Below are positions 43,310-51,775 of a stretch of 64,000 bases of DNA, in pieces (the stretch's first letter is position 1; each line of letters starts with the position of its first letter). The notes beneath the pieces were generated by a model. It was given only the letters and a program-made list of their open reading frames with translations. It had not been told where the DNA came from and did not search any database. The DNA lies in assembly GCA_963777485.1 (NCBI GenBank), contig CAVZQP010000002.1, positions 1,418,695 through 1,482,694 on the forward strand, read 5' to 3'. This stretch comes from Bog-473 sp963777485 (GTDB lineage Bacteria > Actinomycetota > Acidimicrobiia > Acidimicrobiales > RAAP-2). Position numbers and translations under genes: made by a program.

Positions 43310-43849
43310 ATGACCACCAAGAGCGAGGCCGGGCCCGTGTCGGTCGACACCCCCCAACGGTCACGGGCCCGGCCCAGGGTGGCCCGGTCGAGGGAGCGAG
43401 GGCACCAAATGGGGGCCCGTTTCCTCGTCCACCTGGTCCTGCTCGGGACGTTCGCCGCCTCGCTGGCCACCGTGACGGCGATGACGGAGGGATGGCCGCA
43501 CCTGGTCATCGGGTCCGCCTTCGTCGGCCTGGTGGTCATCCACGGAGTGCAACGCCGTCACACGGTGGCGCGGTTGGTCGGGAACCTGGGGCGGCCGCTC
43601 ACCTGGCTGCGGCGCCGAGGACGGCTGGCGTGGTCGGACCTGATCCTCGCCTTGCTGACCCTCAACGTCCTGGTCTCGGGGAGCTACGACCTCGCGAGGG
43701 GCAACCAGGTAATCCTCCAACCCCGTGACTGGGGCATCCCGTTCCGTGACATCGGCTGGCACGTCTCCGCCGCGCTGTTACTGACGGCCTACCTCGTGGT
43801 GCACGTGGCGCGCCGCTGGGGGCGCATTCGTCGTTCCGTGATCCGTTGA
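43310..43849 (+). CDS. small membrane protein, cytochrome b561/DUF4405-like
   Basis: A 179-residue protein with a basic N-terminus and four hydrophobic segments. Histidines at 41, 78, 84, 151 and 165 lie in or at the ends of helices (LVVIHGVQRRH, GWHVSAALLLTAYLVVHVARRW), a pattern like haem-ligating b-type cytochromes and DUF4405 proteins. Haem binding is a hypothesis. It follows the permease by four bases with its ATG at 43310, so it probably belongs to the padR-ABC operon. The next gene is convergent. Confidence 0.7.
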   Translation: MTTKSEAGPVSVDTPQRSRARPRVARSRERGHQMGARFLVHLVLLGTFAASLATVTAMTEGWPHLVIGSAFVGLVVIHGVQRRHTVARLVGNLGRPLTWLRRRGRLAWSDLILALLTLNVLVSGSYDLARGNQVILQPRDWGIPFRDIGWHVSAALLLTAYLVVHVARRWGRIRRSVIR

Positions 43850-43865
43850 GCCTCCGACGGCCGGG

Positions 43866-45128
43866 TCAGGACTCCCGGGTCACACAGAAGCGCTCGGTGT
43901 AGAAGTCCGTCTGCCGGCGCAGGGCGCCGGAGTCGAGACCGAACGCAGCCAGGTCGTAGTCGACGGCGCCGAACTTGCCGCGCGGGTGGTCGGCGATGAA
44001 CCGGTTCATCGCAGAGCGGGCGTCGTCGTCGAGGGGCTGACCGGCGAGGTCGTAGACCCGGGCGACCATGGCCAGGTCGTCGGCCATGAACGCGTCGAAG
44101 TGGACGTCGATGGTTTGCCCGGCCGGCAGGACGTCACGCTCCTCCGCGCAGCGTCGCAACATGAGTTCGAGGCGGTCGGCCCAGTAGCGCCCGATGCCCT
44201 CGACGTCCACCCGGTCGCGGGACAGGCGGGACGAGTAGGCGAGCATGGTGATCATCGAGGTGGTCACCGAAACCGGGTCGCGGTGGGTCACGGCGAAGGT
44301 GGCATCGGGGAAGGTGTCGTACAACGCGGGGAACTGCTCGAGGTGCTGGGGGGACTTGAGCACCCAGCGGGTGCCGCCGCGCAGCCACTGGAGCACCTGG
44401 AGGACGCGCCGCAGATAGGCGTAGCTCGGCCTCTGGTCCCGGGCGCGATAGGCGTCGCGCCACGTCGGCATGGGTGCGGTGGTCTCGAACAACATGGTCG
44501 AGAAGTCGATCGCCAAGAGCTGGATCTCCTCGTGCGCGTGGTCGACCGTCATCTCGTGCATGCGGTTGAAGTAGGGCATGGCGACATCGAGGAAGGACAG
44601 TGCCATGGCGGTCCGCTCCCGGCGTGGGTCGGGCTCGCCCGCCGCGGGCCGCTCGCGATCGGCGAGCACGGGCTCGAGGCTCTCCCAATAGGGAAGCGAC
44701 CGAATGGCCGGGTCGGCCGAGATCAGGTTGTGCAGGTGGGTGGTGCCGGTGCGCGGCAGGCCGCAGATGATGATCGGTGTGGTGATTTCCTCTTCGAGGA
44801 TCTCGGGATGACGGGCGATCATGTCCTCGACCAGGAGGCGGTTCTTCAACAGACCGAGGATCAGCGTGTGCTGTTGGAGGATGCCGGCGCTGTTGAAGCC
44901 GCCCTCGTCGGTCATGGCGCGGCAGAGCAGGTCAAGGCGCGGCGCGAAGTCCGCGGCTCCGAAGTCGTCCAACCCGGTCTCGTTCTTTGCGGCGGCCAGA
45001 AGCGCCGCGGGGTCGAGCGTGAGCTGTGACCCGGACTCACGCATGAAGTCGAGGACGGCGCGCGCTTCGTCGGAGAAGCGCGGTTCGGCCAGGTCGTCGA
45101 TGCGGACCGGGGGCGGCCGGTCGCTCAC
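43866..45128 (-). CDS. sulfotransferase family protein
   Basis: A 420-residue PAPS-dependent sulfotransferase. The 5'-phosphosulfate loop is IICGLPRTGTTHLHNLIS, the 3'-phosphate loop is FAVTHRDPVSVTTSMITML, and the central WVLKSPQHLEQFPAL is also family-typical. GTG 45128 overlaps the stop of the DUF1214 gene (GTGA), so I reject the longer frame upstream. Enzymes of this group often sulfate lipids, sterols or glycans. The acceptor is unknown; the adjacent DUF1214 gene and nearby hopanoid operon make a lipid acceptor attractive but unproven. Confidence 0.87.
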   Translation of the reverse strand: MSDRPPPVRIDDLAEPRFSDEARAVLDFMRESGSQLTLDPAALLAAAKNETGLDDFGAADFAPRLDLLCRAMTDEGGFNSAGILQQHTLILGLLKNRLLVEDMIARHPEILEEEITTPIIICGLPRTGTTHLHNLISADPAIRSLPYWESLEPVLADRERPAAGEPDPRRERTAMALSFLDVAMPYFNRMHEMTVDHAHEEIQLLAIDFSTMLFETTAPMPTWRDAYRARDQRPSYAYLRRVLQVLQWLRGGTRWVLKSPQHLEQFPALYDTFPDATFAVTHRDPVSVTTSMITMLAYSSRLSRDRVDVEGIGRYWADRLELMLRRCAEERDVLPAGQTIDVHFDAFMADDLAMVARVYDLAGQPLDDDARSAMNRFIADHPRGKFGAVDYDLAAFGLDSGALRRQTDFYTERFCVTRES

Positions 45129-46201
45129 AAGGACGCCACTGGGACCACCTCGACCTCGGGCTGCTGGGGTGTCTCGGCGGGGAGAAACCAACGGAACCAG
45201 ATGCGGCCGCTTGTGTGGCCGGCCGTCGACACCCAGTTGGGATGGCGGGGTTGGTGCGCCGCCACGACGATGGTCCAGGAGCCGTCGGGCTCGTATACGA
45301 CCTGCGTCCCGTTGATGGTGACGCGCTCGTAGTCGTAGTTGTAGGTGTGCAGCAGCCGGTTCCAAAGGCACATGTTCCAGAACACGCACTCGGGCGAACG
45401 GCCCCGGATCACGAGCGCCTGATCGGGGGCGAGCTCGAATGCGCCCATGGCGTAGGCGGCGTCGCCGGCTGCCCAGCCGAAGGTTGTGGTGGGCACCGGA
45501 TACGGCGGGTCGATGGAGTTGGGGGTGGCGGGCGGGAGGGGCACGATGGCGGCCTGGTCGCGCACCCACGTCGTCATGGCGCGCAGGCGGCGGGCCAGGT
45601 CGGCGTCGTCCTGGGTGAAGACGGCGGGCGGGTCGTCGGCCACGATATGCCACGCAGCGCGTCGTTCATGGACTGGGTCCTCGAGGTAGTCGCGGGTTAT
45701 GGCCGCCACCGCGTCCGGTTCGAGCCGGATGTGGGCCACGCCCGGCTCGTCCGGCTCGTCCGGCTCGTCGGGGGAGAGGACGATGTGGATGGTGCCGTCG
45801 GGCTGGCGACCGGCGTCACGACTGTTGACGGCACCGACGATCCGTTCGGAATAACGGCCGTCGTTGGGCCCGCCGTACACGGTGAGCGACATATAGACGG
45901 CATCGCCGGGCTCCCACGTGACGCGATAGGTCCGCGTCGGGTCGATCGGCGCGTAGCAGTAGAAGGCGTCCGCGTTGTCCCCGCCCCACTTCTTGTAGCG
46001 GCCGACGATGTCGACGAAGCGCGGGCGGGCAGTGTCGGCCCACAGCTGCACGTCGCCCGCCACCTGGAGGATCGAGAGGAGCCACTTGTGCGCCTCGAGG
46101 AGCGTCGTCTCGTCGTCGCGCAGCTGCTCGACCATGCGGGCGTGGGTCTCGGTCACTGCTCCGAGCAACTCGGTAAAGGCTTCTTCGGTCTCTGTTGTCA
46201 T
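45125..46201 (-). CDS. DUF1214 domain protein
   Basis: A 358-residue soluble protein. The C-terminal region RPECVFWNMCLWNRLLHTYN-like, with TINGTQVVYEPDGSWTIVV and GRIWFRWFLPAE, matches DUF1214; the first half carries SLTVYGGPNDGRYSERIVGAVNS, also seen in these proteins. No signal peptide is present. A run of three DEP triplets (DEPDEPDEPG) comes from tandem 9-base repeats in the DNA. DUF1214 has no fixed biochemical function. It is coupled by a GTGA overlap to a sulfotransferase, an arrangement that suggests a common substrate. Confidence 0.8.
   Translation of the reverse strand: MTTETEEAFTELLGAVTETHARMVEQLRDDETTLLEAHKWLLSILQVAGDVQLWADTARPRFVDIVGRYKKWGGDNADAFYCYAPIDPTRTYRVTWEPGDAVYMSLTVYGGPNDGRYSERIVGAVNSRDAGRQPDGTIHIVLSPDEPDEPDEPGVAHIRLEPDAVAAITRDYLEDPVHERRAAWHIVADDPPAVFTQDDADLARRLRAMTTWVRDQAAIVPLPPATPNSIDPPYPVPTTTFGWAAGDAAYAMGAFELAPDQALVIRGRSPECVFWNMCLWNRLLHTYNYDYERVTINGTQVVYEPDGSWTIVVAAHQPRHPNWVSTAGHTSGRIWFRWFLPAETPQQPEVEVVPVASL
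45742..45768. repeat. tandem 9-base repeat in DUF1214 gene
   Basis: Three perfect copies of CCGGCTCGT, coding on the minus strand for repeated Asp-Glu-Pro. Likely length-variable. Confidence 0.85.
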
Positions 46202-46279
46202 CCGTCCCCCGCTCGCGTCGGCCCGGTGTACCCGGACCGCGGAGAGCGTAGAGGTTTGGCCTGCGGCGGACGGGGGCCG

Positions 46280-46849
46280 TCAGAGGACGAACGGCACCAG
46301 CATCTTCGTCGAGCGTTTGTAAGCGGAGTAGGAATCGGGGAAGAGGCCGGCCATGTACCGCTCCTCCATGACCGCGCTGTAGACGAAGTAGCCCCCGAGC
46401 AGGATGACGGCGAGCAGCCAGTACCAGCTCACGGCTATGGCCGTACCGACCATGGCGAGGATGATCCCCGAGTAGATCGGGTGCCGGACCCTGCGGTAGG
46501 GGCCGGTGGTCACCAGTTCGGGGTCAACCTTCTCTGTCATCGGCATGCCCCAGTTCTGGCCGAGGTACCGACGCGCCCAGATGGCCAGCGCCAAGCCCGA
46601 CAAGAACACGACGAGCCCGATCGCCTGGAGCCAGGGGTCCTGCGTGATCGTCTGCCCACCCTTGAAGGCCCGGGTGCGGATCAACAAGAGGGCGAGCAGG
46701 ACGAAGACGACCCGTACCCCGACGAAACGGCCCCAACGGGTCCGACCGGCTTTGAATCCGGTGGACGCGGCGACCAACCAGTAGACCCAGAAGGCGACCC
46801 AAAGGACGAGGATGACGACCGCGACCGCGTGCACGGCCCTATCTTCCAC
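46280..46849 (-). CDS. isoprenylcysteine carboxyl methyltransferase-like membrane protein
   Basis: A 189-residue membrane methyltransferase. Five hydrophobic helices surround the ICMT/PEMT signature TTGPYRRVRHPIYSG, and the C-terminal EERYMAGLFPDSYSAYKRSTKMLVPF is the SAM-binding end. It methylates a lipid or isoprenoid-like substrate at the membrane. It lies between the DUF1214 gene and hpnH, with gaps of 78 and 58 bases, so co-transcription with hopanoid genes is possible but not shown. Hopanoid methylation is not indicated, since that enzyme is a radical SAM protein. Confidence 0.82.
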   Translation of the reverse strand: MEDRAVHAVAVVILVLWVAFWVYWLVAASTGFKAGRTRWGRFVGVRVVFVLLALLLIRTRAFKGGQTITQDPWLQAIGLVVFLSGLALAIWARRYLGQNWGMPMTEKVDPELVTTGPYRRVRHPIYSGIILAMVGTAIAVSWYWLLAVILLGGYFVYSAVMEERYMAGLFPDSYSAYKRSTKMLVPFVL

Positions 46850-46907
46850 CGCGCGCTCTGGGCGTCGGGGTCAGGCCGCGGCAGGTCCCGGCCCGCTCAG
46901 AGCCTTG

Positions 46908-47912
46908 TCAGTTGCTCAGGGCGGCCCGCAACGACTGGCGCAATGACTTGGTCGTGGCCAGCACCGCCGTGGGTTCGTAGCCGCAGTGGGCCATGCAGTT
47001 GGCACAGCGCTTGTCGCGTCCCCGGCCGTACTGCTCCCAGTCGGTCGTCTCGATCAGCTCCTTGTACGTCTCCGTGTAGCCGTCGGCCATGAGGTAACAG
47101 GGTCGTTGCCAGCCGAACACCGAGTAGCTCGGGATCCCCCAGGGCGTGCACTGGAAGTCCACCTTGCCCTCGAGGAAGTCGAGGAACAGGGGGCTGTGGT
47201 TGAGCCGCCAACGCTTCCGGCGCCCGTCCGAGAACGCCTCTTCGAAGAGGTTGGTCGAGCTCCTCGTGTTCAGGAAGTGCACCTGGTCCGGAGCCTTCTC
47301 GTAGGCGTAACCGGGCGAGATCATCATCTGGTCTACCTTCAGTTCGTCGTTGAGGAAGTCGAGCACCTCGCGGACCGTGTGCGGCGAGTCGGTTGTGAAG
47401 AACGTTGTGTTGGTGGTGACCCGGAATCCCTTGGCTTGCGCGGCTTTGATCGCCGCGACCGCTTTGTCGAAGGTGCCGGACCTGCTCACCGATTCGTCAT
47501 GTCGTTCACGCAAGCCGTCGATGTGGACGACCCAGCTGAATCTCCGATGAGGCTTGAACCGATCGAGCCTGCGCTCGAGCAGTAGGGCGTTCGTGCAGAG
47601 GTAGACGTACCGGCCTCGGTCGAGCAGCTCGGCCGTCATCACGTCGATCTGGGGATGCAGCAGGGGCTCCCCGCCGGCGATGGAGACCATCGGGGCGCGG
47701 CACTCTTCGATGGCCGCCACGGCCTGCTCCACGCTGAGGCGCTTGCGCAGGATCTCGGTCGGGAACTGTATTTTCCCGCAGCCGTTGCATTCAAGGTTGC
47801 AGGCGAAGAGCGGTTCGAGCTCGACGATCAAGGGAAACTGCTTCCGGCCCGCCAGCTTTTGTCTCGCGAGGTAGGACCCGATCTTGAGGCTCTGACGCAA
47901 TGGGATAGGCAT
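46908..47912 (-). CDS. hpnH: adenosyl-hopene transferase HpnH, radical SAM enzyme
   Basis: A 334-residue radical SAM protein. The cluster motif is FACNLECNGCGK (C38, C42, C45), followed by SIAGGEPLLHP for SAM binding, and the C-terminus has a further cysteine set RCANCMAHCGYEP. The sequence, including YVYLCTNALLLERRL, is HpnH-like; HpnH adds an adenosyl group to diploptene as the first step to extended hopanoids. The start ATG 47912 directly follows the IspH stop. It ends the biosynthetic core of the hopanoid operon. HpnG, the next enzyme in the classical pathway, is not found in this window. Confidence 0.9.
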   Translation of the reverse strand: MPIPLRQSLKIGSYLARQKLAGRKQFPLIVELEPLFACNLECNGCGKIQFPTEILRKRLSVEQAVAAIEECRAPMVSIAGGEPLLHPQIDVMTAELLDRGRYVYLCTNALLLERRLDRFKPHRRFSWVVHIDGLRERHDESVSRSGTFDKAVAAIKAAQAKGFRVTTNTTFFTTDSPHTVREVLDFLNDELKVDQMMISPGYAYEKAPDQVHFLNTRSSTNLFEEAFSDGRRKRWRLNHSPLFLDFLEGKVDFQCTPWGIPSYSVFGWQRPCYLMADGYTETYKELIETTDWEQYGRGRDKRCANCMAHCGYEPTAVLATTKSLRQSLRAALSN

Positions 47913-48857
47913 TCAACGGACCTCCGAAGGTAGGGGGAAATTGACCTGCTCGGTGCGGAGCACCCGCTCCTCGACCGAGGACGGGTTGAGGGCATTGACC
48001 ACACGAGCCACGACGGCCGGCGGGGTCGACGCTGCTGCGGTGACTCCCACCGTGTGGGCGTCCTCGAGCATCGGAGCAGCATCGAGGTGCGTCTCGTCTT
48101 CGACGAGCACGGCGGCACAACCGGCGCGGGACGACACCTCGACGAGGCGGGCGGCATTGGACGAGTTCTCGGAGCCGACGACGATGATGACGTCGCATTC
48201 GCCGGCCATGGCGACGACGGCCTCCTGTCGGTTCTGGGTGGCGTAACAGATATCGGCCGAGTGCGGTCCGACGAGAGAGGGGAAGCGCGCCGACAGCGCG
48301 TCGACGACGTCGGCGACATCTCGGGGGGAGAGAGTGGTCTGGGTGATGTAGGCGACCTTTCCGGGGTCTTCGACCTCCAACGAGGCGACGTCTTCCGGGC
48401 TCTCGACCAACGTCATGCCATCGACCTCGCCCATCGTCCCCTCGGTTTCGTCGTGTCCGCGTCGCCCGATCAACAGGACCTGATAGCCCTGTTTTGTGAA
48501 GCGATGCACCTCATGGTGGACCTTGGCAACGAGGGGACAGGTCGCATCCACGACCTGCATGCGTCGCGATCGTGCGACGTCGCGCACGGCCGGCGCCACC
48601 CCGTGCGCCGAGAACACCACGGTCGCTCCGTCAGGCACCTCATCGAGTTCGTGGACGAAGACTGCGCCGCGCTCCTCGAGGTCCGAGACCACGTGGCGGT
48701 TGTGGACGATCTGGCGCCTGACGTACACGGGGGCTCCGAAGCGGTCGATGGCACGCTCGACCGTCGCGATGGCCCGCTCCACGCCGGCACAGAACGACCG
48801 GGGCCCCGCGAGCAGCACGCGCGGGCCGTTTGCCCGATCTTCCGGGGCGGTAATCAC
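47913..48857 (-). CDS. ispH: 4-hydroxy-3-methylbut-2-enyl diphosphate reductase IspH
   Basis: A 314-residue iron-sulfur enzyme of the MEP pathway, giving IPP and DMAPP. The three cluster cysteines are in SFCAGVERAI (C23), VVDATCPLV (C107) and DICYATQNRQ (C204); HNRHVVSDLEERG and VFSAHGVAPAV bring the conserved histidines. I chose GTG 48857, which overlaps the Shc stop (GTGA) and gives the normal N-terminus. Its presence inside the hopanoid operon ties precursor supply to squalene and hopanoid production. It may be a second, pathway-specific copy beside a genomic housekeeping one. Confidence 0.92.
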   Translation of the reverse strand: MITAPEDRANGPRVLLAGPRSFCAGVERAIATVERAIDRFGAPVYVRRQIVHNRHVVSDLEERGAVFVHELDEVPDGATVVFSAHGVAPAVRDVARSRRMQVVDATCPLVAKVHHEVHRFTKQGYQVLLIGRRGHDETEGTMGEVDGMTLVESPEDVASLEVEDPGKVAYITQTTLSPRDVADVVDALSARFPSLVGPHSADICYATQNRQEAVVAMAGECDVIIVVGSENSSNAARLVEVSSRAGCAAVLVEDETHLDAAPMLEDAHTVGVTAAASTPPAVVARVVNALNPSSVEERVLRTEQVNFPLPSEVR

Positions 48858-50735
48858 GACGCCACGTACCGGCCGATGGCCATGATCGGCCACACCAGCC
48901 GGTAGAGGTGGTAGTTGATCGAGAAGTCCCAGGGAAAACCGGTGCCCGTAAACCATGGCTCGTCCCACGTTCCGTCGTCGGTCTGGTTCCGCACGAGCCA
49001 GTCGATCCCGCGGATCACCGCGTCTGTCTCACTGCGGCCGGCCGCCAGCAGGGCCAGGAGGGCCCAAGCCGTCTGGGATGCCGTCGACTCGCCGCGCCCC
49101 GCCCACTCGGGATCGACGTACGAACGGAGGTCTTCGCCCCAACCCCCGTCCTCGTTCTGGTGCTCCTCGAGCCAGCCGACGGCGCGCAGGATCCGCTGGT
49201 CGTCTTGGCTCACGCCCGCTGCCATCAACGCCGGCACGGCGGCCCCCGTCCCGTACACGTAGTTGACGCCCCAGCGCCCGAACCACGAGCCGTCGGCTTC
49301 TTGCTGCCCCCAGAGCCAGTGCACAGCGCGGGAGAGTGCGGCCGCATCCGTCGACTCGTCGGCGAGCATCTCGACGACGTGGGCGGTGACGTCGGCGGAA
49401 GGGGGGTCGGTGACTTCCCCGAAGTCGCAGAACGGCAGGGCGGCGACCAGATCGCTGTCGTTGTCGGCGTCGAAGGCGGCCCATCCCCCGTCGCGGCACT
49501 GCAGACCCAGGGTCCAGCGCACCGCGCGGTCGCAGGCATCGTCGGCCGCGGGTGTCGGCGCCGCGCGGCGGAGGGCCAGGACCACCTCGGCCGTGTCGTC
49601 GATATCGGGGTAGTTGTCGTTTTCGAATTCGAACGCCCATCCGCTGGGTGCCACGCCGGGGCGCCGCACCGACCAGTCGCCGCGCACCCGGATCTCCTCT
49701 TTCACTAGCCAGTCGCGGGCGTTGCAAAGGGCCGGGTCGTCGGGCCGCATGCCGGCATCGGCCAGCGCGACGACCGAGAGGGCGGTGTCCCATACGGGCG
49801 ACTGACATGCCTCGAGTCGTCGCCCCATGTCGTCGTGGATGCTGAATTTCTCCAGTCCGTCGAAGGCGGCACGCAACACCGGGTGGTCCACCGGATAGCC
49901 AAGGAGATGGAGGGCGATGATGGAGTAGACGACCGGTGGCTGGATGCCTCCCCACAGGCCGTCCGCCTCCTGTCGCTGGAGGATCCAGCGCTCGGCCTTG
50001 CCGAGAGCCACCCGCCGTAGCGCGGTGCGGGGCCGGAACCACCCCGGCAAGCGCTCGTAACGGTGCAGGAGGCGGTCCAAACCTTCGAAGAGACCCGCGC
50101 GTGCGCAGGGAGCGTCGCTGCGCTTGTGGGCTGGGCGCGCGGAGCTCGTCGAGTCCGAAGGGCAACGCATGCTGAGGCCGGAAGGCCATGACCACGCTCA
50201 GTGCGACGATCGTCTGGCGGGCCCAGCATGCGAAGTCGTAGATGTTGAGAGGGACCTTTGGGCCAAGCAGCATGATCTCGGGCGGGAGCACCGGCAAGGT
50301 TTCCCAGTCCCACTGGCCGAGCATGGCCAGCCAGATCCGGGTAAAGACGCGCGTCCCGGCGATGCCGCCGTGCGCACGCACCCAGCCGGCGGCGGCCTCC
50401 ATGTGTGTGGCGTCGGGGGCGTCTCCGGCAAGGCGCAACGCCACATACGCCTCGACCGTGGTCGAGAGGTCGGGAGGCCCGCCGAAGAAGGTCGCCCAGG
50501 TCCCGTCGGGCCGTTGGTTCTGCCGGATCCAACGTGCCGTCGCGGTGGCCAGATCGGGATCGAGCCTGCCCAGGAAGTGCCGCAGCATGAGATCTTCGGC
50601 ATCCATCGTGACGTTGGTCTGGAGCTCGGCCTTCCACCAACCGCCCGGCGTCTGCAGGGCAAGCAGCCGCTGGCGTGCCGCGTCGAGGGCGTCGGTCGCC
50701 GTCCGCGTCGGGGCGGCGTCGGTGACGGCGGTCAC
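48854..50735 (-). pseudogene. shc: squalene-hopene cyclase, frameshifted
   Basis: The full product is recognisable in two frames. The N-terminal part runs from GTG 50735 (LLALQTPGGWWKAELQTN) to about ALPFGLDELR; the C-terminal part starts in a second frame and continues to 48854 (FEGLDRLLHRYERLPGW onward). The C-terminal part has the catalytic DIDD (in YPDIDDTAEV), QW motifs CRDGGWAAFD, EADGSWFGRW, EDGGWGED and the end FPWDFSINYHLYR. A one-base gain, likely near 50133-50142 within GGGCGCGCGG, would restore one frame of about 630 residues. It overlaps both neighbours by GTGA. Broken gene, programmed shift and sequence error are all possible. Confidence 0.85.
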
Positions 50736-51775
50736 GCCTCGCGCTCTACGACGAACACGGCAAGGTCGGCCAGTTCCCGGTGGGCGTCCGCGGCCAGCGG
50801 CACGCGCTCGAGCGCACCGAGGGCGGCATCCAGGTTCGACTTAGCTTCGGTGACGGTCCACTCCCGCGCGCCGATGGCTTCGATGAGGCGGGTGGCGCGG
50901 GCGACCTCGTCCGCCGAGAGTGATGGACGAGAATCCGCAGTCTCGGCCGGCCCGAGGATGATGGACCGCAGCTCGTCGGCCTCGGGACCGTCAGCACCGA
51001 GCGAGTACACGATCGGCATGGACTTCTTCCGCTGCCGCAGGTCGCTGCCCTGAGGCTTCCCCGTCCGGGCCGGGTCGCCCCAAATCCCGAGCAGGTCGTC
51101 GACGGCCTGGAACGCGAGGCCGAGCATCCGGCCGTAGTCGCGCAGCGCCGCGACCGCCTCGGTCGGCGCGTCGGCGAGGATCGCCCCGATGGAGGCGGCG
51201 CAGCCGAGCAATGCGCCCGTCTTGGAAGACGACATGGCGATGCATTGGTCGATGCTGATGTCGCGGCGGCGTTCGAATGCGATGTCCTCGGACTGGCCGG
51301 CGATCATCGTCGTGGTTGCCTCGGCCAGGGAAGCGGACGCTGCCGCTCCGATCTTGGACGGTGGGTCGAGAAGGACCTGGTGCGCCAGCACCTGCAGCGC
51401 CTCGCCGGCGATGATGGCGTGACTGACCCCGAAGAGTGTCCAGACCGTGGGCCTGTGATGGCGCTCGGTATCGAGGTCGATGACGTCATCGACGATGAGC
51501 GAATAGTTGTGGACGAGCTCGACGGCGACACCACCCGGGATGCCGACCTCGGCCGCGGCGCCGACCGCGCGGGTGCCCAACAAAGCCAGGGCCGGCCGAA
51601 TGCCCTTTCCGCCTGGTGCGGCGACAGGGTGGCCCTCGGCGTCCGACCACCCGAGGTGATAGCGGGCGATCTGGCTCAGTTCGGGAGACAACGTCTCGAC
51701 CGCCTTGGCAAGGACGGGGTCGATCGACCGCCGGCAGCGGGTGAGGATGTCGGGGACGGGTGTGGGCGTGGTCAC
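50732..51775 (-). CDS. polyprenyl diphosphate synthase (farnesyl/geranylgeranyl type)
   Basis: A 347-residue trans-prenyltransferase. GGKGIRPALALLG precedes the first aspartate-rich motif DDVID (96-100); the second is FQAVDDLLGIWGD. Chain length is suggested by the residues before the first motif (VELVHNYSLI): small or aromatic residues would limit it, and here tyrosine at minus 5 favours a short product such as farnesyl or geranylgeranyl diphosphate. GTG 51775, with AAAGGAGG upstream, overlaps the HpnE stop, and its own stop overlaps the shc start. In this operon it most plausibly provides farnesyl diphosphate for squalene synthesis. Confidence 0.85.
   Translation of the reverse strand: MTTPTPVPDILTRCRRSIDPVLAKAVETLSPELSQIARYHLGWSDAEGHPVAAPGGKGIRPALALLGTRAVGAAAEVGIPGGVAVELVHNYSLIVDDVIDLDTERHHRPTVWTLFGVSHAIIAGEALQVLAHQVLLDPPSKIGAAASASLAEATTTMIAGQSEDIAFERRRDISIDQCIAMSSSKTGALLGCAASIGAILADAPTEAVAALRDYGRMLGLAFQAVDDLLGIWGDPARTGKPQGSDLRQRKKSMPIVYSLGADGPEADELRSIILGPAETADSRPSLSADEVARATRLIEAIGAREWTVTEAKSNLDAALGALERVPLAADAHRELADLAVFVVEREA

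Noticed and set aside
49029..50130. Continuation of the shc N-terminal frame far past the break as a separate long protein
   Set aside because: After about 50130 the translation becomes arginine- and proline-rich and no longer matches the cyclase; the conserved sequence continues in the other frame.
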